Part shown: piece after piece, positions 36,497 through 45,078 of the stretch | Layout of the letters: each line of letters begins with the position of its first letter | Position numbering within the stretch: position 1 is the stretch's first letter | Source of the DNA: UBA7957 sp965224675 | GTDB taxonomy: Bacteria > Pseudomonadota > Gammaproteobacteria > Granulosicoccales > Granulosicoccaceae | DNA: 64,000 nt | Assembly: GCA_965224675.1 (NCBI GenBank) | Contig: CBDDAA010000002.1 | Span: 1,736,001 to 1,800,000, forward strand | Reading direction: 5' to 3' | The notes under the pieces: model-generated | The model's database searches: none | Told to the model about the DNA's origin: nothing | The model's input: only the letters and a program-made list of their open reading frames with translations | Translations under genes and position numbers: made by a program

Positions 36497-37870
36497 TTGT
36501 CGATGCTTATCTGGAGCCATTGCTTGTCCAAATTAGAAGGTGAATTATCAGCACAACAACTCAATACCTGGATTCGACCACTGCAAATAGAAGAATCAGA
36601 AAACGGGCTTCGATTATTGGCACCAAACCGTTTCGTACGGGACTGGGTAAAAGATAATTATTTTGAAAGAATTGAAGAAATATCCATATCCATAGCACAG
36701 CCGCAAACAATTGTGGTTTCACTTGAAATAGGCAGCAGCATTCCAAATAAAAATGTTGCAGCCATGACAACCTCTACTGAGGTAAATACACCTCAATTTA
36801 GCGCTAATAAGCAAATAACAAATCATAATATTACGACACTGCCCAGACCCCATCATAACCTGAACAAAACATTTACCTTTGATACCTATGTTGAAGGGAA
36901 ATCAAATCAATTGGGTAAAGCAGCGGCTATGCAAATAGCAGAAAATCCTGGCTCTGCTTATAACCCATTGTTTATTTATGGCAGAGTGGGTCTTGGGAAA
37001 ACCCATCTAATGCAGGCTGTCGGTAACATGATGCTCGATAAGAATCCTAATGCGCGGGTGGTTTATCTTCACTCAGAAACCTATGTCAGAGAGATGATCA
37101 ATGCATTACGACAAAGAACTATTAATGAGTTTAAACAATTTTATCGCGGTCTTGACGCATTACTCATTGATGATATCCAATTCTTCGCTGGTAAGGAACA
37201 ATCTCAGGAAGAGTTTTTCCATAATTTTAATGCATTGCTTGAGGGCAAACAGCAAATAATTCTAACATGTGATCGTTATCCAAAAGAGGTCGATGGCTTG
37301 GAAGAACGACTAAAATCTCGTTTTGGATGGGGTTTAACTGTTGCTATAGAACCTCCCGAATTGGAAACAAGAGTAGCTATACTTCATACTAAAGCTGATC
37401 AGGTTGGAATTGATTTACCAAGTGAAGTCGGGTTCTTTATTGCCAAGAGGATTAGATCAAATGTTAGGGAACTTGAAGGAGCACTAAAACGGGTAATGGC
37501 TAACTCTCAATTCACTGGCTCTCCTATTACATTGGATTTTGCTAAGGAAGCTTTAAGGGATTTAATTGCCGTTCAAGAGAAACTTGTAACAATAGAGAAT
37601 ATACAAAAAACGGTTGCTGAGTACTTTAAAATTCGAATAGCTGATATTTTATCAAAACGAAGAAGTCGATCTGTAGCGAGACCTAGACAAATTGCTATGA
37701 GTTTGGCTAAAGAACTCACTAGTCGCAGCCTACCCGAAATTGGAGATGCTTTCGGAGGAAGAGACCACACGACAGTTTTGCATGGCTGTCGTAAAATAGC
37801 GGAATTACGCCAATCTGATACGAGGGTTTATGAAGACTACGCCAATATTTTACGTATATTGTCCAGTTAA
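36497..37870 (+). CDS. dnaA: Chromosomal replication initiator DnaA
   Basis: 457 aa from TTG 36497. That start has GGAG (36486-36489) 7 bases upstream and gives an N-terminus (MSMLIWSHCL) that aligns residue for residue with E. coli DnaA (MSLSLWQQCL); ATG 36503 is the alternative and GTG 36227 adds about 90 unrelated residues. Domain I spans about 1-85, linker domain II is short and polar, domain III is AAA+ with Walker A GRVGLGKTH, Walker B LLIDDIQF and arginine finger RLKSRFGWG, and domain IV holds the box-binding signature with GRDHTTVLHGCRKI. Binds oriC just downstream. Confidence 0.97.
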   Translation: MSMLIWSHCLSKLEGELSAQQLNTWIRPLQIEESENGLRLLAPNRFVRDWVKDNYFERIEEISISIAQPQTIVVSLEIGSSIPNKNVAAMTTSTEVNTPQFSANKQITNHNITTLPRPHHNLNKTFTFDTYVEGKSNQLGKAAAMQIAENPGSAYNPLFIYGRVGLGKTHLMQAVGNMMLDKNPNARVVYLHSETYVREMINALRQRTINEFKQFYRGLDALLIDDIQFFAGKEQSQEEFFHNFNALLEGKQQIILTCDRYPKEVDGLEERLKSRFGWGLTVAIEPPELETRVAILHTKADQVGIDLPSEVGFFIAKRIRSNVRELEGALKRVMANSQFTGSPITLDFAKEALRDLIAVQEKLVTIENIQKTVAEYFKIRIADILSKRRSRSVARPRQIAMSLAKELTSRSLPEIGDAFGGRDHTTVLHGCRKIAELRQSDTRVYEDYANILRILSS

Positions 37871-38124
37871 ACGGGCTGTGGATAAGTTTGTGAATAAGTC
37901 TATGGTTTAGCGGGTTATAACTTTATAAAAAAACTAAACTTCTTTTTATCCACACTTTCAAGACACTTAACCTTAGCTTGTACGTGCTTTATCACCACTA
38001 TAATTAATAACTAACCATTTGAAAAATAAAAAAAAACTAGAGTTATACATAAAACGGCGATTGCTTACTATTACTACTATATTATATATATATATATTTT
38101 TTTTAATAACTATAGACACTACAC
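37871..38124. other. oriC: Replication origin (oriC) in the dnaA-dnaN gap
   Basis: Three DnaA boxes: TGTGGATAA (37877-37885, perfect), TGTGAATAA (37889-37897) and TTATCCACA (37946-37954, perfect, opposite orientation). Further right, a degenerate box TTATACATA (38043-38051), a small GC cluster (38055-38065), triplets TTA-CTA-TTA-CTA-CTA (38066-38080) and an all-A/T stretch with a (TA)7 run and T8 (38081-38109). The lower strand of the triplets reads as DnaA-trios pointing into the AT-rich segment, the arrangement of a bacterial origin unwinding system. Genes leave the origin co-directionally on both sides nearby. Confidence 0.85.
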
Positions 38125-39234
38125 ATGAAGTTTAATTATCAAAGAGAAGATCTATTATTACCGCTATTACAAATTATTGGTGCTGTTGAGAAGCGACAAA
38201 CCTTACCTGTATTAGCTAATTTTCTTCTATCTGCTAAAGAGGGGCTTTTAACAATAACTGCTACTGATACAGAAATTGAACTTCAATCTAAAATACCAAT
38301 AAATTCAAATGTTGATGGTAGTGTTACCGTTCCTGCCAGAAAACTGCTGGACATATGTAAAGCCTTACCCGATCTGGCTATGATAGATTTTACAATAGAG
38401 GACAATAAAATCCGTATAAAATCAGGGCGAAGTAAGTTCGTCTTATCAACTTTGCCAGCGAGTGAATTTCCGTTATCAAATGATATCGGTGAAGGTATGA
38501 CCATAGATCTACCAAAGAAGTTATTAAATGAGGTAATAAAGCAAACCAGTTTCTCGATGGCACAACAAGATGTTAGATTTTACTTGAATGGCATGTTGCT
38601 GGAAATTTCTACTAATGCCCTTCGCGCCATTGCAACAGACGGTCATAGGCTATCGTATTCGACATGTGATATTGAAAGTACAATCGAAGAAGTTGTTCGT
38701 GTAATCATCCCTAGAAAAAGTGTTCATGAATTGGGTCGTTTGATTAATACAGACGCGGCGGATGAGGAGCGAGTAAAATTAACATTCACGCCTAATCATT
38801 TGAAGGTTTCTTTAGGTGAAGTAACACTTACTACAAAACTAATAGATGGACGCTTTCCTGATTACAATCGAGTGATACCACTGGATTGTGATAAAGAACT
38901 AAGGCTGGAAAAGTCACTACTTATTAAAGCTCTATCCAGGGCAGCGATATTATCAAATGAAAAGTATCATGGCATTCGATTAAAATTTGAAGCAAATACA
39001 TTGACTCTCTCTACAAATAACCCTGATCAAGAAGAAGCTAATGATGAACTCGAAATTGAATACAATGGTGATGTAGTCGATATAGGTTTTAATGTCAGTT
39101 ACTTATTAGATTCTTTAAATCATATCGAAACGGAAAAAGTTAGATTGTTATTTAAGGATGGAAATAGTAGCTGTTTAATTATGCCGACAGATTCAGAAGA
39201 AACAAAATATGTTGTGATGCCAATGCGGCTGTAG
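38125..39234 (+). CDS. dnaN: DNA polymerase III sliding clamp (beta subunit)
   Basis: 369 aa (E. coli 366). Three similar clamp domains of about 120 residues form a dimeric ring that holds polymerase on DNA. Conserved features include the RATDGHRL-type segment (AIATDGHRLSY), FPDYNRVIP near 245-255 and the C-terminal YVVMPMRL. No clear Shine-Dalgarno precedes the ATG. Promoters probably lie within oriC. Confidence 0.98.
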   Translation: MKFNYQREDLLLPLLQIIGAVEKRQTLPVLANFLLSAKEGLLTITATDTEIELQSKIPINSNVDGSVTVPARKLLDICKALPDLAMIDFTIEDNKIRIKSGRSKFVLSTLPASEFPLSNDIGEGMTIDLPKKLLNEVIKQTSFSMAQQDVRFYLNGMLLEISTNALRAIATDGHRLSYSTCDIESTIEEVVRVIIPRKSVHELGRLINTDAADEERVKLTFTPNHLKVSLGEVTLTTKLIDGRFPDYNRVIPLDCDKELRLEKSLLIKALSRAAILSNEKYHGIRLKFEANTLTLSTNNPDQEEANDELEIEYNGDVVDIGFNVSYLLDSLNHIETEKVRLLFKDGNSSCLIMPTDSEETKYVVMPMRL

Positions 39235-39295
39235 CATTTGTTTAGTAGGATATACGATCGCAATTATTTTTTACAATTCATAGAGGTTATGACTA

Positions 39296-40360
39296 GTGCG
39301 CATTCATAACCTCTACATCGAAAATATTAGAAATATTAGATGCCTATCTTTTAAAGCCGCAAATTCTATAAACTTTTTTCATGGATTCAATGGAGCTGGT
39401 AAAAGTTCTATTTTGGAAGCTCTCTATTTTTTATCCTGCGGAAGATCATTCCGCACACATAAATCGAAAGAAATAATTAGCTGGAACAAAGATGATTTTA
39501 TTATTAGAGCCAGCTTTTCAAATACATATTCACAATTACATAATGTGGGTCTACAAAAAAGTAGAAAGCATTCATTTATTTTGAAACTAGATGAGGAGAA
39601 GCTAAGAAGCGCTTCAGAACTTGCAAAATTATTACCGATAAGAGTAATCCATCCAGAATTGCATGAATTGATTAGCGGAGGGCCTTCAATTCGAAGAAAA
39701 TTTATAGATTGGGGCGTGTTCCACGTGGAACCTATATTCCACCTTCATTGGAAAAATTACCAGTATGTTCTTCGTCAACGAAATGAATTACTAAAAACAA
39801 AATTTAACCAAGTTGAATTTCGAGGCTGGAATGTAGAGCTTGCTAAAACTGGAGAAATTATTAATGGAATGAGGATGGACTATATAAAGGGTCTGAAACC
39901 TTTTTTTGAATATTGGCTCAATCGATTTAAAATTGGTAATGATATAAGCATTAGCTTTAAGCAAGGATGGGAAAATAGCGATGATTTGTTAAAGGCACTA
40001 GAGAAATCAGAAGCTACCTGCCTAAAGCGAAAGGCAACCACTGTAGGTCCCCACAGAGCAGATCTTTTTTTAAATTTTAATGGTGTAAATGCAAAACAGA
40101 TAGTGTCAAGAGGACAGCAAAAGCTATTGGTTTTTGCATTGGTTTTTTCTCAGATAGCTCTTTACAAACAACTGACTGGAGACTGTGCTGTACTCTTATG
40201 TGATGATCCAGATTCTGAATTGGATTTAGATCATAGATTAATATTTATTTCAGCCATCAGGGAATTAGATCTTCAATGTTTCATGACAGGTAACAGCAAA
40301 AAAGCTTGGCAGCTCAATGACCAAGATAGTTTGTTTCACGTGAATCACGGAATAATCTAA
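39296..40360 (+). CDS. recF: Recombination mediator RecF
   Basis: 354 aa (E. coli 357). SMC-like ATPase that loads RecA at gaps with RecO and RecR. Walker A GFNGAGKSS at about 30-38, the signature VSRGQQKLL near 264-272 and a Walker B region LLCDDPDSELD (relatives usually have a DDxxSELD pattern here, which fits). GTG start giving MRIHNLYI. Two parS-like sites lie inside the coding sequence and are read as codons. Confidence 0.97.
   Translation: MRIHNLYIENIRNIRCLSFKAANSINFFHGFNGAGKSSILEALYFLSCGRSFRTHKSKEIISWNKDDFIIRASFSNTYSQLHNVGLQKSRKHSFILKLDEEKLRSASELAKLLPIRVIHPELHELISGGPSIRRKFIDWGVFHVEPIFHLHWKNYQYVLRQRNELLKTKFNQVEFRGWNVELAKTGEIINGMRMDYIKGLKPFFEYWLNRFKIGNDISISFKQGWENSDDLLKALEKSEATCLKRKATTVGPHRADLFLNFNGVNAKQIVSRGQQKLLVFALVFSQIALYKQLTGDCAVLLCDDPDSELDLDHRLIFISAIRELDLQCFMTGNSKKAWQLNDQDSLFHVNHGII
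39717..39732. promoter_or_regulatory. parS: parS-like centromere site 1 (inside recF)
   Basis: The 16-mer TGTTCCACGTGGAACC matches the bacterial parS consensus (TGTTNCACGTGNAACA) at every constrained position but the last. It is about 1.7 kb from oriC and 8 kb from parB. ParB should bind and spread from here. Confidence 0.8.
40332..40347. promoter_or_regulatory. parS: parS-like centromere site 2 (end of recF)
   Basis: The 16-mer TGTTTCACGTGAATCA differs from the parS consensus at one position (T for A at position 14). It lies 600 bases from site 1, within the last codons of recF. Two near-consensus copies so close together, next to the origin, are unlikely to be chance. Confidence 0.75.
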
Positions 40361-40542
40361 AGTACGGTGTTAAATAGGGTCGGTAATTAGCACCAAAATA
40401 CCCAATAAGGACGTTATTTTTAAAAATGAAATAAGCGATTAAAAAAACTACTCTCCCAAAAACTATAAATTATGATCCTAAAAAAACCAACGATTACACT
40501 AATAATTTCAAGATTCTTTCTTCAGCCTCGAAACCTCCAATA

Positions 40543-40551
40543 TGGTATAAT
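40543..40551 (+). promoter_or_regulatory. Extended -10 promoter of gyrB
   Basis: TGGTATAAT is a perfect extended -10 element (TG, one base, TATAAT) 35 bases before the gyrB ATG. No good -35 is found at 16-18 bases, which is usual for extended -10 promoters. AAGGA lies 6 bases before the ATG at 40587. Confidence 0.65.
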
Positions 40552-40586
40552 TGAAAAGCTAACAACTGCACGAAAAAGGATAAAAA

Positions 40587-42998
40587 ATGTCAAACGAACA
40601 AAGCTATGATTCGTCGAATATTAAAGTTTTAAAGGGGCTGGAAGCGGTAAGAAAAAGGCCAGGGATGTATATTGGCGATACAGATGATGGAACGGGACTT
40701 CATCATATGGTTTTTGAAGTTGTAGATAATTCAATAGACGAAGCATTAGCTGGGTATTGTTCAGAAATAAGCGTGATATTACACACTGATGATTCAGTTA
40801 CAGTATCTGACAATGGACGAGGCATTCCGGTAGACATTCATCCAGAAGAGAACAGATCTGCAGCTGAAGTAATTATGACCGTGTTGCATGCCGGAGGAAA
40901 ATTTGATGATAACTCGTATAAAGTATCTGGAGGATTACACGGCGTCGGTGTATCTGTAGTGAATGCACTTTCCGAGACGCTAACCTTGACGATTAGTCGC
41001 GATGGAAAAACTTATCAACAGAAGTATAAAGATAGCGAGCCAGTAGAAGACATAAAGGTGATTGGTGATACACAATTAAGCGGAACCAGCATAAGCTTTA
41101 AAGCGAACAAGAATATATTTAGTAATATAGATTACCACTATGATATTTTGGCAAAACGCTTGCGGGAATTGTCATTTCTAAATTGCGGCGTACGAATTGT
41201 ATTATATGAAGAAAGCAGCGATAAAAAAGACATATTTGAATATGAAGGTGGGATAAGAGCTTTCGTCGAACACTTGAATCGCAAAAAAACACCATTGCAC
41301 CCAACAGTACTGCATTACGTAGGGAAAAGAGATGAAATGGAGATTGAGTTCTCTATGCAGTGGAATGATTCTTATCAGGAAAGTATTTTCTGTTTTACCA
41401 ATAATATCCCGCAAAAAGACGGTGGATCACATTTGTCAGGTTTTCGATCTGCATTAACCAGAACACTTAATAATTATATGGATGCAGAAGGGATTCTGGC
41501 TAAGGCTAAAGTGTCTACCGGCGGTGATGATGCCAGAGAGGGCTTAACGGCTGTATTATCAGTTAAGATTCCAGACCCAAAATTTTCTTCACAGACCAAG
41601 GAGAAACTGGTCTCATCTGAGGTGAAAGGTGCAGTCGAATCTTTCGTATCAGAGTTTTTAAGCGATTTTCTTGGTGAAAACCCAACCGAAGCAAAACAAA
41701 TTACATCAAAAATTGTTGATGCAGCCAGGGCGCGTGAAGCGGCTAGAAAGGCTCGTGAGTTAACACGTCGAAAAGGTGTCTTAGATATCGCTGGTCTTCC
41801 GGGAAAACTGGCAGACTGTCAAGAAAGAGATCCTGCCAAATCAGAATTATATTTGGTGGAGGGCGATTCAGCCGGCGGTTCGGCCAAGCAAGGTAGAGAT
41901 CGACGAACTCAGGCTATTCTTCCTTTGCGAGGAAAAATACTGAATGTTGAGAAAGCACGCTTTGACAAAATGCTATCGTCAGTTGAGGTTGGAACATTAA
42001 TTACTGCTTTAGGTTGTGGAATAGGGCGAGATGAATTCGATATAGAAAAATTGAAGTATCATTACATTGTCATAATGACGGATGCAGATGTTGATGGATC
42101 TCATATAAGAACTTTGTTATTGACATTTTTTTACAGGCAAATGCCAGAACTTATTGAAAATGGTCATATTTATATTGCCCAACCGCCTTTGTATAAAGTT
42201 AAAAAAGGTAAACAAGAGCAATATGTAAAAGATGATGATGAGCTAAATAAATATTTACTGCAATTAGCACTCAGCGGTGCAAAATTATTCTTAAATAACG
42301 ATTCGCCTGCTGTGCTAGATGAATCATTGGGCAATTTAGCAAGCCAATATATGACATTAAACCGTATATTGGATCGCCTCGAAATACGCATTGAACGTGA
42401 AGTACTAGAAGCCTTACGATCGACTGAACCACTGAAGGTTGCAGATTTATTGCAAAGTGAACAGGTTCAAAAATTTGCAGATAGATTGCTGCATCAAGTT
42501 AACAAAGGTAAAGTTAATGAAAACAAGTATTCATTTAGCGTAAGTAAATTTGCAGATGAATTTGGTATTGAATTAAAGCGTATGGTGCATGGCAATGAAC
42601 ACATAACGGTCCTGGAACCCACACTATTTAAATCTGCAGACTATAGATCTATTTCAGGGTTTGCTCAGGAGACGTTTAATTTATTGGGAACAGGCGCTTA
42701 TCTGCAACGCGGTGAAAAAACAAAAGAGATAGATAATTTCAAAGGACTGATGGATTGGTTACTCACAGAATCCAGACGAGGTTTAACGATACAAAGGTAT
42801 AAAGGGTTAGGGGAGATGAATCCTGAACAATTGTGGGAAACAACAATGAACCAGGAAGTGCGGCGCATGTTACAAGTCAAGATTGAAGATGCTGTGGCCG
42901 CTGATGAAGTCTTTACTACCTTAATGGGTGATCAAGTGGAACCAAGACGAGATTTCATAGAAAAAAATGCACTTTCTGTTTCTAACCTTGATGTCTGA
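40587..42998 (+). CDS. gyrB: DNA gyrase subunit B
   Basis: 803 aa (E. coli 804). GHKL ATPase domain (about 1-220) with EVVDNSIDEALAG and DNGRGIPVD and GGLHGVGVSVVNALS; transducer (about 221-390); TOPRIM (about 415-530) with EGDSAGGSAKQGRDR and the metal site DADVDGSHIRTL; C-terminal gyrase-specific insert and tail with QRYKGLGEMNPEQLWET. Length and insert are those of gammaproteobacterial GyrB. It relaxes supercoils with GyrA (not in the window). Confidence 0.98.
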   Translation: MSNEQSYDSSNIKVLKGLEAVRKRPGMYIGDTDDGTGLHHMVFEVVDNSIDEALAGYCSEISVILHTDDSVTVSDNGRGIPVDIHPEENRSAAEVIMTVLHAGGKFDDNSYKVSGGLHGVGVSVVNALSETLTLTISRDGKTYQQKYKDSEPVEDIKVIGDTQLSGTSISFKANKNIFSNIDYHYDILAKRLRELSFLNCGVRIVLYEESSDKKDIFEYEGGIRAFVEHLNRKKTPLHPTVLHYVGKRDEMEIEFSMQWNDSYQESIFCFTNNIPQKDGGSHLSGFRSALTRTLNNYMDAEGILAKAKVSTGGDDAREGLTAVLSVKIPDPKFSSQTKEKLVSSEVKGAVESFVSEFLSDFLGENPTEAKQITSKIVDAARAREAARKARELTRRKGVLDIAGLPGKLADCQERDPAKSELYLVEGDSAGGSAKQGRDRRTQAILPLRGKILNVEKARFDKMLSSVEVGTLITALGCGIGRDEFDIEKLKYHYIVIMTDADVDGSHIRTLLLTFFYRQMPELIENGHIYIAQPPLYKVKKGKQEQYVKDDDELNKYLLQLALSGAKLFLNNDSPAVLDESLGNLASQYMTLNRILDRLEIRIEREVLEALRSTEPLKVADLLQSEQVQKFADRLLHQVNKGKVNENKYSFSVSKFADEFGIELKRMVHGNEHITVLEPTLFKSADYRSISGFAQETFNLLGTGAYLQRGEKTKEIDNFKGLMDWLLTESRRGLTIQRYKGLGEMNPEQLWETTMNQEVRRMLQVKIEDAVAADEVFTTLMGDQVEPRRDFIEKNALSVSNLDV

Positions 42999-43036
42999 TT
43001 TCAGCATTTATCCATTATTATTCGAAAGGTTTTGAA

Positions 43037-45073
43037 ATGAATGCTGAAACTGAAAGCTTTTCTTGTTTGCCGACATTTAGCGAAATTGATACATCTACTA
43101 TTGAAAGCCAATTACGAAGATTAATAACAGATAACCATAATTCTATTTTGTTTCTTGAAAAAATACCGAACCCTGATTGGGGAAATTTTGTAGATCCATT
43201 AAATCTTTTGGCAGATAAACTTGATCAATTCTGGTCCCCCGTTCGTCATCTGAATTCTGTTATGAATAACCAACAGATTCGAACAGTTTATGGCATTGGC
43301 GTAAAATTAATCAGTGAATATTCCACGGCACTCAGACAAAATAGATCACTATTTGATAGCTATTTAAAAATTAAAGAATCGGATAATTACACTATTCTTA
43401 GCATAGCCCAAAAAAAAGCCATTGAAGATAACATCCGTAGTTTTCGATTAAATGGGGTCTCACTAAATAAGGAAAAAAAAGAAAAATTTAAAAATGTGTC
43501 ATTGCGATTAAGCGAAATGACCACACGATTTGCTGATAATGTTCTGGATACTGCAAATACCTGGGAAAAGAGAATTAAGGATAAATCAGAACTAGCCGGA
43601 CTGCCTGATCATGCATTAAAAGCTGCGCAATTAAGAGCAAAAGAAAAAGATTACCAAGGTTTTTTGTTTAACCTGGAATTCCCTACCTATTATTCCATTC
43701 AAACCTTTGCTGAGGATAGGAGTTTACGACAAGAGGTCTACAAGGCTTATATAACCCGTGCCTCTGATCAGGGACCACACAATAAAGAACAAAATAACGA
43801 TGAGTTAATAAAAGAAATCCTTCGCCTACGCGCAAAAAAAGCAAGGCTATTAGGCTTTGAAAATTATGCGGAACTTTCCATAGAAACAAAAATGGCAGAA
43901 TCGCCAAAACACGTTATTGACTTCCTTCAAGATCTTTTAAGTAAATCAAAATTAACCGCGATAGAAGAATTTAAAGAATTGGAGGATTACGCTTACTCGC
44001 TTGATAAGATTGAAAAAATACAAGCATGGGATATTGCGTATTACAGTAATAAACTCAAAGCATATAAATATGCTATATCGGCTGACGATCTAAAGCCCTA
44101 TTTTCCAGTTGATGTCGTTATACCAGGTATGTTTGAGGTGGTAAAAAAATTATATGGTCTGAATATCAGCCAACTACACGATATTGATGTCTGGCATAAG
44201 GATGTTAATTTCTACCAAATAAAAGACTCATCAGATCAACTTCGTGGTGGATTTTATTTGGATGTATATTCCCGAGAAAACAAGCGCGGTGGCGCTTGGA
44301 TGGATGAATGTGTTTCACGTATGAAGCATGATGGAAAAATACAGCATCCTGTCGCTTATTTGACTTGTAATTTAACACCTCCAATAGGTAAAGAGGTGGC
44401 TCTTATCACTCATGATGAAGTTATTACATTATTCCACGAATTTGGTCACGGATTACACCACATACTGACTCAGGTTGATTATCGTGATGTATCGGGCATT
44501 AATGGTGTGGAATGGGATGCTGTTGAATTACCAAGTCAGTTTATGGAAAACTGGTGTTGGGAAAAACAAGCGCTTGATTTAGTTAGCCGACATTACGTAA
44601 CTGGAAAGAAGATACCTGAGGAATTGCTACAGAAAGCTTATAAGGCAAAAAACTTTCAATCTGCGATGCAAATGATCAGACAACTGGAGTTTGCATTATT
44701 TGATATGCGGATTTATACAGAATCAACGACAGAAAAAATTATTGATGTGCAAAATGTTCTAAATGAAGTTAGAAAGGAAGTTTCTGTTGTACCTATTTCA
44801 GAATTCGATAGATTTCAGAATAGTTTTTCGCATATCTTTTCGGGTGGTTATGCCGCAGGCTATTTTAGTTATAAATGGGCTGAAGTATTATCTGCTGATG
44901 CGTTTAGTCGATTTGAAGAAGAGGGTATATTTAATCCTCAAACAGGTAAGGCATTTTTACATAAAGTACTTGAAAAAGGTGGTACACAAAAAGCCCAGGA
45001 GTTATTTGAGGATTTTCGAGGTCGCAGGCCAGAATTAAGTGCGCTACTTCGACATAGCGGACTGGTGGCCTGA
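43037..45073 (+). CDS. prlC: Oligopeptidase A (M3 family)
   Basis: 678 aa (E. coli 680). Cytosolic zinc peptidase that degrades signal peptides and short peptides. The zinc motif HEFGHGLHH is at about residue 473-481, with the third ligand Glu in the following NGVEWDAVELPSQFMENW region. The helical N-terminal half forms the narrow access channel. 38 bases after gyrB; ATG preceded by GAAAGG. Confidence 0.96.
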   Translation: MNAETESFSCLPTFSEIDTSTIESQLRRLITDNHNSILFLEKIPNPDWGNFVDPLNLLADKLDQFWSPVRHLNSVMNNQQIRTVYGIGVKLISEYSTALRQNRSLFDSYLKIKESDNYTILSIAQKKAIEDNIRSFRLNGVSLNKEKKEKFKNVSLRLSEMTTRFADNVLDTANTWEKRIKDKSELAGLPDHALKAAQLRAKEKDYQGFLFNLEFPTYYSIQTFAEDRSLRQEVYKAYITRASDQGPHNKEQNNDELIKEILRLRAKKARLLGFENYAELSIETKMAESPKHVIDFLQDLLSKSKLTAIEEFKELEDYAYSLDKIEKIQAWDIAYYSNKLKAYKYAISADDLKPYFPVDVVIPGMFEVVKKLYGLNISQLHDIDVWHKDVNFYQIKDSSDQLRGGFYLDVYSRENKRGGAWMDECVSRMKHDGKIQHPVAYLTCNLTPPIGKEVALITHDEVITLFHEFGHGLHHILTQVDYRDVSGINGVEWDAVELPSQFMENWCWEKQALDLVSRHYVTGKKIPEELLQKAYKAKNFQSAMQMIRQLEFALFDMRIYTESTTEKIIDVQNVLNEVRKEVSVVPISEFDRFQNSFSHIFSGGYAAGYFSYKWAEVLSADAFSRFEEEGIFNPQTGKAFLHKVLEKGGTQKAQELFEDFRGRRPELSALLRHSGLVA

Positions 45074-45078
45074 GAGGT

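Noticed and set aside
44763..45038. 91-codon frame inside prlC
   Set aside because: Overlaps the M3 peptidase in another frame; shadow of a strongly conserved gene.
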